This document shows, piece by piece, positions 1-3,945 of a stretch of DNA of 6,403 nt (positions are counted from its first letter, which is position 1; the number at the start of each line of letters is the position of its first letter). This stretch comes from Anaerolineaceae bacterium (GTDB lineage Bacteria > Chloroflexota > Anaerolineae > 4572-78), in NCBI GenBank assembly GCA_024762375.1, contig JANTHQ010000116.1:1-6403 (forward strand), written 5' to 3'. Under the pieces are notes generated by a model that did not search any database, was not told the origin of the DNA, and saw only the letters and a list, made by a program, of their open reading frames with translations. The translations under genes and the position numbers were made by a program.

Positions 1-172
1 ACAAAACACTTTTGTACATCTTTTTGCTTGATAGTTGAACAATACAGGCGAAGTGTTTAAATAAATTGCCACCTCCTCTTTTTGACACGATATGTTGCGA
101 AAGGCTGGTTTGGAAAATATCAATTGTGGTATAGCAAAATCGGGATTGGCTTGTACCAAATGTTACAATACT

Positions 173-230
173 TTAACTTTTTTAAGAAACGGTTAAGAGG
201 GTGTTAAATTTTCTTAACTGTAAAAGTTAA
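173..230. promoter_or_regulatory. Phased TTAA cluster, Pho-box-like
   Basis: Six TTAA tetramers start at 173, 182, 193, 204, 214 and 227, giving spacings of 9, 11, 11, 10 and 13 bp, close to one helical turn each. Several extend to GTTAA or TTAAC, and 203-218 reads GTTAA-N6-TTAAC. Direct repeats with about 11-bp periodicity are the known layout of OmpR/PhoB-type response-regulator sites; Bacillus and cyanobacterial Pho boxes use TTAAC-like units. TTAA is its own reverse complement, so the strand is ambiguous. The flanking bases are irregular and the region is AT-rich, so chance remains possible. It would most naturally control leftward transcription. Confidence 0.3.
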
Positions 231-419
231 TTTTGCGACGTGATTCATCCGTAAGCAAAGTAGATTGGATATAGAGCAACACACGGTTCTTGAAATGATA
301 AACGCCGGAATCCCCAAAGAGATTTAGTGTCCTGGGCTGAAACGACAAAAACGAAGTTGGCATCGGCAATGATACAGCTTTGTTCGATGAAATTTTAGGG
401 ATTTTTATGATGCGATTTC

Positions 420-460
420 AAAAAACTGGGTGTCGATGATTATCTGAACCACAGTTTTTT
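420..460 (-). terminator. Terminator-like hairpin in leftward leader
   Basis: AAAAAACTG (420-428) is a perfect complement of CAGTTTTTT (452-460). The pairing continues inward as GGT (429-431) with ACC (448-450) after one bulged base (451), leaving a 16-nt loop. Read leftward the structure ends in CAG followed by six T, the form of an intrinsic terminator. The GC core is only about six pairs with a bulge, so efficiency is uncertain. It could also work rightward, where seven T follow the stem. It begins about 20 nt and ends about 60 nt downstream of the predicted start of the 487-515 promoter, so it could be an attenuator or the end of a very short RNA. Confidence 0.4.
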
Positions 461-465
461 TGCTA

Positions 466-497
466 GGTATATACCAGAGATATTCAAGTATATACCA
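466..497. repeat. GTATATACC direct repeat, 21-bp spacing
   Basis: GTATATACCA occurs at 467-476 and again at 488-497, exactly 21 bp apart, which is two helical turns. The first copy is part of the perfect 10-bp palindrome GGTATATACC (466-475). The second copy overlaps the -10 hexamer of the leftward promoter, and the first lies just past its predicted start site. This is a plausible two-site operator for a repressor. No regulator gene is visible in the window. Confidence 0.4.
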
Positions 498-515
498 AAA
501 CAAGGGGCTTGTCAA
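487..515 (-). promoter_or_regulatory. Leftward sigma70-type promoter
   Basis: On the minus strand TTGACA (515-510, all six consensus bases) is followed after exactly 17 bp by TATACT (492-487, five of six). Transcription would start near position 480 and run left. It lies just past the terminator that ends the phosphofructokinase cluster, which suits the promoter of the next leftward transcription unit. That unit's coding region would begin near or beyond the left edge, giving an unusually long leader of about 460 nt or more. Confidence 0.6.
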
Positions 516-627
516 ACATAAATCTTATTGAAATTTTTTGTTCTCTAAAAAAGCATTTCAAGATGTCTTTCCAGCAAATGGGTTTAGATTTGGCGAGGAT
601 TTCGTAAAAATGATACACAAAATAAAC

Positions 628-671
628 AAAAACAAGCGGCGGATGGCACAGGTGCAACCATTCGCCGCTTG
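628..671 (-). terminator. Terminator of the leftward gene cluster
   Basis: A 14-bp stem forms between 633-646 and 658-671 with an 11-nt loop. Thirteen pairs are Watson-Crick; the tenth (642/662) is G-U in the rightward RNA and a C/A mismatch in the leftward one. The stem is GC-rich at its base. Read leftward it is followed by TTTTT (632-628) and then a T-rich stretch. It lies 30 nt past the phosphofructokinase stop codon, where the cluster's transcript should end. Read rightward it is followed by CTTTTT, so it may terminate in both directions. Confidence 0.85.
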
Positions 672-700
672 CTTTTTACGCTTCGTCCTTCGCTATTTGA

Positions 701-1900
701 TTATCCTTCGCTGGTCATAATGAACAGTGGTTTCATCTCAAAACTCTTGTAGAAGGGGCGCAAGCGTTCGGTATTATAGTGTTTTTTCACATCGACTACT
801 TTTTTGGTGCTGGTGACCACGTCCACCGGCACATCATCATACCGCCCATTCTTCAACACCACCAGCCGACCATGGATCCCCTTCAAAATCAAATCGAGCG
901 CCAAGTTGCCATACGCCATCGGTACGATGGAATCAATGGCATCCGGGTTACCGGAGCGCACCAGATACCCCAATTTTTGGTTGATGACATTTACCCGCTG
1001 GCCGTTATTAAACTGTGGCGATAAATCTTTCAGCCGCGATGAAACCAAATCGCCGATGCCGCCCAGTTTGGCGTGCCCGAACATATCGCGCTCCATATCC
1101 TCAAAAATCATTTGGCCACCTTTGAACATCGCCCCTTCCGAAACCAGCACCACCGCGTAATGGCTCGGATTTTTGTTGCGGTCATATACCAGTAACTCGG
1201 TCAACTGCTCAATATCGAATTCGTGTTCGGGGATGACACAGCGATTCGCCGCACCGGCCATCGTTGGCAGCATCGCCGTGAATCCGGCATATCGCCCGAA
1301 AACTTCCAGCACCAAAAATCGCTCGTGCGACCCGGCAGAAGTTCGCAGCGCATTGGTCATTTCGATGGTGCGCGTCACACACGTGCTGAAACCGATGCAG
1401 TAATCGGTGCCCGGTACATCGTTGTCCATCGTTTTGGGGATAGCGACCACTTTCACGCCTTCCTGATAGAGCCGGACACCGTAACTCAGCGTATCATCGC
1501 CGCCAATGGGGATGAGGTAGTCGATGCCGAGAAATTCCAAATTTTTGAGCACTTCCGGCGTCAAATCGTTCACTTCATCTGTGTAAACATCTTTCAGATG
1601 CTCCGGCACGCGCACTTGCGGCACGTGGCTGGCACGAGTGCGCGACGTGTGCAGAAATGTTCCGCCCGTTCGAGCCGCTTTGTTGACGATATTTTCGTCG
1701 AGCACCTGAAAATTGCGGGAGTTATCATAATTTTTATCCCGAACCATTTCCAGCAATCCGGCCCAGCCGCGCCGAAGCCCAATCACCCGATAGCCCTCGC
1801 GCATAGCCCGCACGGTAACAGCGCGAATCGCCGGATTGAGCCCCGGCACATCACCGCCGCCGGTTAAAATTCCAATTGTTCCTCGATATTTTTTCGCCAT
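701..1900 (-). CDS. pfp: 6-phosphofructokinase, predicted pyrophosphate-dependent
   Basis: Phosphorylates fructose 6-phosphate to the 1,6-bisphosphate in the cytoplasm. The 399-residue product has the PFK fold signatures: phosphate-donor loop TGGGDVPGLN (13-22), GGDDT (133-137), catalytic PKTMDND (155-161, with Asp159 the expected base) and the SHERF...GRYAGF sugar-phosphate region (191-207). At the two positions that distinguish donors (E. coli 104 and 124) it has Asp136 and Lys156, the combination known for PPi-dependent enzymes; ATP enzymes have Gly at both. PPi use is thus inferred and would make the step reversible. The usual MGR motif reads FGR here (Phe201). I start at 1900 because AAGGAG (1912-1907) lies 6 nt upstream; the in-frame ATG at 1906 touches that site and would add only two residues. 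It is the last gene of the leftward cluster, 82 nt after the quinone oxidoreductase and 30 nt before the terminator. An alternative annotation is an ATP-dependent PfkA. Confidence 0.93.
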   Translation of the reverse strand: MAKKYRGTIGILTGGGDVPGLNPAIRAVTVRAMREGYRVIGLRRGWAGLLEMVRDKNYDNSRNFQVLDENIVNKAARTGGTFLHTSRTRASHVPQVRVPEHLKDVYTDEVNDLTPEVLKNLEFLGIDYLIPIGGDDTLSYGVRLYQEGVKVVAIPKTMDNDVPGTDYCIGFSTCVTRTIEMTNALRTSAGSHERFLVLEVFGRYAGFTAMLPTMAGAANRCVIPEHEFDIEQLTELLVYDRNKNPSHYAVVLVSEGAMFKGGQMIFEDMERDMFGHAKLGGIGDLVSSRLKDLSPQFNNGQRVNVINQKLGYLVRSGNPDAIDSIVPMAYGNLALDLILKGIHGRLVVLKNGRYDDVPVDVVTSTKKVVDVKKHYNTERLRPFYKSFEMKPLFIMTSEG

Positions 1901-1906
1901 TTCCAT

Positions 1907-1912
1907 CTCCTT
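1907..1912 (-). promoter_or_regulatory. Ribosome binding site deciding the pfp start
   Basis: AAGGAG on the minus strand abuts the ATG at 1906 with no spacer but sits 6 nt before the ATG at 1900. The normal spacing favours the second ATG as the true start. Confidence 0.7.
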
Positions 1913-1922
1913 TTGTTTTTTG

Positions 1923-2006
1923 CGTTCAGCCGGTAGCGTTCAGCGCTCAGTGACCATTGTTCGACTTTCTGCCGAATGCTGACTACTGACTGCTGAATTC
2001 TGACTG
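1923..2006. repeat. Heptamer-phased tandem repeat spacer
   Basis: The 84 bp divide into twelve 7-bp units. Read leftward, the first five are CAGTCAG, AATTCAG, CAGTCAG, TAGTCAG and CATTCGG (2006-1972), with a common form NA(G/T)TC(A/G)G. The last four are CTGAGCG, CTGAACG, CTACCGG and CTGAACG (1950-1923). The three middle units are degenerate. The array fills most of the spacer between the quinone oxidoreductase and phosphofructokinase genes and covers the last seven codons and stop of the former. It resembles in style the short tandemly repeated heptamers described in cyanobacterial intergenic DNA, although the unit sequence is its own. Its function is unknown. Confidence 0.6.
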
Positions 2007-2975
2007 TTTTACCTGCAATACAATTTTCCCAATATTTTTATTGTCTGCCATTCGCCGGTGGGCATCTTCCACTTGGCTGATGGGAAACACCGTATCAATA
2101 ATGGGACGAATTTCACCGCGCTGCAGCGCAGGCCAAAATTGTGCCACAAACGCATTTTTAATGGCAATTTTCTCTGCTACCGAGCGCGCCCGCAACACCG
2201 AGCCGATAATCTTCAGCCGATTGCGCAACAGTGCCCACAGGTTCAATTCGACATGCGCCCCACTCATCGCGGCGATGAAAACGATTCGCCCGCGCGGGTT
2301 GAGCAATTTCAGGTTGCGTTCAAAATAATCCGCGCCGACCATATCCAAAATAACATCCACCCCGCCGAGTTTTTGGCGCACAATCGGCGCAAAATCTGCC
2401 CGCCGATAGTTTATCGCCACATCCGCACCGAGTTGATGGCAGAACGTCACTTTTGCATCGCTGCCGGCCGTGATTGCCACATCACATCCGGCATAATGTG
2501 CCAATTGGATTGCCGCTGTGCCCACGCCACTGGCGCCGCCGTGGATCAGCACTTTTTCGTTGGGCTGTAATTCGGCTTCCATAAAAAGATTGACATACGC
2601 CGTGAGAAAAACTTCCGGCACGGCAGCGGCTTGCTCAAATGTCCAATCATCCGGCACGGGGATGAGCAAATCGGCGGGCACAGCAACCTGCTCGGCATAC
2701 CCGCCGCCGGGTAACAGCGCACAGACGCGGTCGCCCACCTGCCACCCCGACACACCATTGCCCACCGCAGCAATTTTTCCCGCCATTTCAAGCCCCAGAA
2801 TATCGGATGCGCCGGGCGGCGGCGGGTAATTTCCGGCGCGCTGCATCAAATCGGCGCGGTTGAGCGCGGTGGCGAATACATCCACCAGCACTTCATCCGC
2901 AGCAATTTCCGGGGCGGGCACATCCGTCCACACCAACGGGTTTCCTTCAGTTTGTTGAACCACAATCGCTTTCAT
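1983..2975 (-). CDS. qor: NAD(P)H:quinone oxidoreductase, PIG3-type
   Basis: Zinc-free medium-chain reductase of the zeta-crystallin/PIG3 group, expected to transfer electrons from NAD(P)H to quinones or other electrophilic carbonyls in the cytoplasm. The 330-residue product has the N-terminal GroES-like domain with the group hallmark NRADLMQRAGNYPPPPGASD (39-58) followed by GLEMAG (61-66). The Rossmann nucleotide-binding segment is HGGASGVGTAAIQLA (145-159). No structural or catalytic zinc cysteine cluster is seen. The family normally ends at about GKIVLQV (here residues 316-322); the further KQSEFSSQ tail lies mostly in the heptamer repeat array. GAGG on the minus strand lies a few bases before the ATG at 2975, and only 6 nt separate this gene from the rhodanese stop, so the two are surely co-transcribed. 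The physiological substrate cannot be told from sequence. Confidence 0.92.
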   Translation of the reverse strand: MKAIVVQQTEGNPLVWTDVPAPEIAADEVLVDVFATALNRADLMQRAGNYPPPPGASDILGLEMAGKIAAVGNGVSGWQVGDRVCALLPGGGYAEQVAVPADLLIPVPDDWTFEQAAAVPEVFLTAYVNLFMEAELQPNEKVLIHGGASGVGTAAIQLAHYAGCDVAITAGSDAKVTFCHQLGADVAINYRRADFAPIVRQKLGGVDVILDMVGADYFERNLKLLNPRGRIVFIAAMSGAHVELNLWALLRNRLKIIGSVLRARSVAEKIAIKNAFVAQFWPALQRGEIRPIIDTVFPISQVEDAHRRMADNKNIGKIVLQVKQSEFSSQ

Positions 2976-2981
2976 TCGCCC

Positions 2982-3356
2982 TCATTTCAATGCATGACGT
3001 TCCACCGGCAAACCGGCATTTTTCCACGCTTGCATGCCGCCTTCCAACACCATCACCGTGCTGTACCCTTGCGAAAGAAGCCACTGCGCGGCGCGTTCGC
3101 TGCGACGGTCGGTGCGACAGACACACACCACCTGCCGGTCGGCGGGAATTTCTGCGGTGCGGCGGGGCAGTTCATCCACCGGCAGCAACATCGCCCCGAC
3201 AATATGGCCGTGAAAACCAAATTCCTCTTTCGAGCGCACATCCAGTATCAGCGGCGGCGAATCATTTTCCAACTGCGCCTGCAAATCGTCAATCGTTAAC
3301 CATTCGGCATTGGCTTTGGGGGCAAAAAGTTTTTTCAAGCGTTCAATCATCATCAT
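2982..3356 (-). CDS. Single-domain rhodanese-like sulfurtransferase
   Basis: Predicted to carry sulfane sulfur as a cysteine persulfide and transfer it to thiol acceptors. The 124-residue protein is one rhodanese domain: LILDVRSKEEF (36-46) with the conserved Asp-Val-Arg, the GHIVGAMLLP segment (50-59), active-site loop CRTDRRS with Cys80 as sulfur carrier (80-86), and the closing LEGGMQAW (104-111). A six-residue loop starting at the cysteine is the length expected for sulfur rather than phosphate chemistry. No signal peptide is seen; the first 18 residues are a basic, partly amphipathic lead-in. Three ATG codons in a row (3356, 3353, 3350) could serve as start, and no strong ribosome site precedes them. 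The start overlaps the stop of the membrane-protein gene by up to 14 nt, so translation is probably coupled. The partner acceptor is unknown. Confidence 0.92.
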   Translation of the reverse strand: MMMIERLKKLFAPKANAEWLTIDDLQAQLENDSPPLILDVRSKEEFGFHGHIVGAMLLPVDELPRRTAEIPADRQVVCVCRTDRRSERAAQWLLSQGYSTVMVLEGGMQAWKNAGLPVERHALK

Positions 3357-3711
3357 TCACCAAAAACAGGCTGAGCGCCCAACTGGCCAAACTGATGATG
3401 ATACTTCCCCAAAATGCTGCGCCGAAACCATCCACCCGGAAAATGCCGCCAACCAGCCAACTGGTCAGCATCAGCATCAGCGCGTTTACAATAAACGTGA
3501 ACAACCCCAGCGTGAGCACGTAAAACGGGCACGTCGCCAGCGCAATAACGGGTTTAATGATTGCGTTCACCAACCCGAAAATTATCGCCACAATAAGCAG
3601 GTTGATGATTGCGCGGCTGTCATTTCCCGCAACGTGGATACCCGGCACCAAATACGCCGCAATACCCAACGCGGCGGCATTGACCACCCAACGAGCAATA
3701 AATTTTGGCAT
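3343..3711 (-). CDS. YvlD/phage-holin-4_2 family membrane protein
   Basis: A small integral membrane protein of 122 residues with about four hydrophobic helices (roughly 5-23, 34-52, 55-85, 98-118). It matches the family called phage holin family 4 superfamily IV or YvlD-like: an early WVVNAAALGIAAYLVPGI segment (8-25), GLVNAIIKP (46-54), LTLGLFTFIVNALML (66-80) and a final SLASWALSLFL (107-117). Despite the family name these are usually chromosomal housekeeping proteins of unknown function, and nothing nearby is phage-like. I chose the ATG at 3711 because AAGGA on the minus strand lies about 8 nt upstream; the in-frame ATG at 3720 is too close to that site. It is the first gene of the leftward cluster, about 30 nt from the predicted transcription start. 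Its last three residues, DDD, are encoded by the triplet run that also supplies the start codons of the next gene. Confidence 0.88.
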   Translation of the reverse strand: MPKFIARWVVNAAALGIAAYLVPGIHVAGNDSRAIINLLIVAIIFGLVNAIIKPVIALATCPFYVLTLGLFTFIVNALMLMLTSWLVGGIFRVDGFGAAFWGSIIISLASWALSLFLVNDDD

Positions 3712-3728
3712 GTGTACCATCCTTTTCC

Positions 3729-3738
3729 AAAACGTTTT
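3729..3738. promoter_or_regulatory. AAAACGTTTT palindrome in leader
   Basis: A perfect 10-bp palindrome centred on CG lies between the predicted leftward transcription start (about 3741) and the ribosome site of the membrane-protein gene. The AA-CG-TT centre is typical of LacI-family operators such as catabolite-responsive sites, which would suit control of carbon metabolism. The flanks (CC on both sides) are not symmetrical, and a short AT-rich palindrome can arise by chance. Confidence 0.25.
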
Positions 3739-3740
3739 CC

Positions 3741-3790
3741 GCGAGAGAGTATAACACAGACGCCGACGAATGACAATGGAAATCTCTCGC
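3741..3790. repeat. GCGAGAGA inverted sites flanking promoter
   Basis: GCGAGAGA at 3741-3748 is repeated in perfect inverted form, TCTCTCGC, at 3783-3790. The centres are 42 bp apart, about four helical turns. One site covers the end of the leftward -10 and the start point; the other lies just upstream of the leftward -35 and about 18 bp upstream of the rightward -35. This position suits a regulator that bridges the two sites and controls one or both divergent promoters. No regulator gene is in view. Confidence 0.4.
3748..3776 (-). promoter_or_regulatory. Leftward promoter of the gene cluster
   Basis: On the minus strand TTGTCA (3776-3771) and TATACT (3753-3748), each five of six consensus bases, are separated by exactly 17 bp. 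The predicted start is near 3741, giving a leader of about 30 nt before the membrane-protein ATG. It is the only good promoter seen ahead of the four leftward genes. Confidence 0.7.
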
Positions 3791-3807
3791 CAATTATTGA
3801 GAAATAT

Positions 3808-3836
3808 TTGCAAAAACGTCCGTAACGCCATATAAT
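3808..3836 (+). promoter_or_regulatory. Rightward promoter of ppdK
   Basis: TTGCAA (3808-3813, four of six) and a perfect TATAAT (3831-3836) are separated by 17 bp. The predicted start is at about 3842-3843, leaving a leader of about 100 nt before the ppdK ATG. It diverges from the leftward promoter, with 31 bp between the two -35 hexamers. Confidence 0.7.
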
Positions 3837-3840
3837 GGAG

Positions 3841-3871
3841 AACGGTGCGCCGACTATGTTCGGACACCGTT
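3841..3871 (+). other. Stem-loop at the ppdK mRNA 5' end
   Basis: AACGGTG (3841-3847) pairs perfectly with CACCGTT (3865-3871). An inner stem CCGA (3850-3853) with TCGG (3860-3863) closes a six-base loop, with a 2-by-1 internal bulge between the stems. It begins at the predicted transcription start, so the mRNA would begin in a hairpin. Such 5' structures are known to protect mRNA from decay. A TTTT run (3870-3873) gives it a weak terminator look, so attenuation is an alternative. Confidence 0.4.
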
Positions 3872-3945
3872 TTACCCCGCAAATTTATCACGTCAACGAC
3901 GACCGAAAAATTCCCAATCAATTCAAATCCAAGGAGGATTTTGTA

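Larger units (their letters stand above)
1..632. other. AT-rich non-coding control region
   Basis: I see no convincing gene in this stretch. It is visibly richer in A+T than the genes to the right, and its reading frames are short and resemble no known family. A 60-codon frame at 538-720 runs through the terminator hairpin and has no ribosome binding site. On the minus strand one frame stays open from about 170 to the left edge, and a purine-rich GAGGAGG sits at 72-78. However, no ATG, GTG or TTG lies at a normal distance after it, so I do not call a partial gene. The contents are a leftward promoter, repeats, a hairpin and a TTAA cluster, each listed separately. The likely role is the regulatory leader of a leftward gene that begins near or beyond position 1. 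Confidence 0.6.

Noticed and set aside
1..88. 5' end of a leftward gene, from GTG at 88 or ATG at 19 on the minus strand
   Set aside because: The frame is open but too short to judge, neither start is well placed relative to the GAGGAGG at 72-78, and the residues do not match a family I recognise.
151..168. TTGTA-N8-TACAA inverted repeat as an operator
   Set aside because: Five-base AT-rich arms with an imperfect centre in AT-rich DNA are too weak to call, and no promoter is clearly placed on it.
644..656. TGGCAC...TGCA resembling a sigma54 promoter
   Set aside because: The spacing to a TTGC element is wrong and the bases form the loop and one arm of the terminator.
538..720. A small plus-strand protein of 60 residues
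   Set aside because: Its frame runs through the terminator hairpin and the end of pfp, lacks a Shine-Dalgarno site and resembles nothing known.
1223..1867. A 214-codon plus-strand frame
   Set aside because: It lies antisense inside the phosphofructokinase gene, matches no family and has no ribosome binding site.
1923..2006. CRISPR array or phage attachment site
   Set aside because: The units are 7 bp with no spacers, and no cas genes or integrase are nearby.
3343..3711. Prophage holin
   Set aside because: The family name includes holin, but there is no endolysin or other phage gene. The gene is the head of a metabolic cluster and is of the widespread chromosomal YvlD type.
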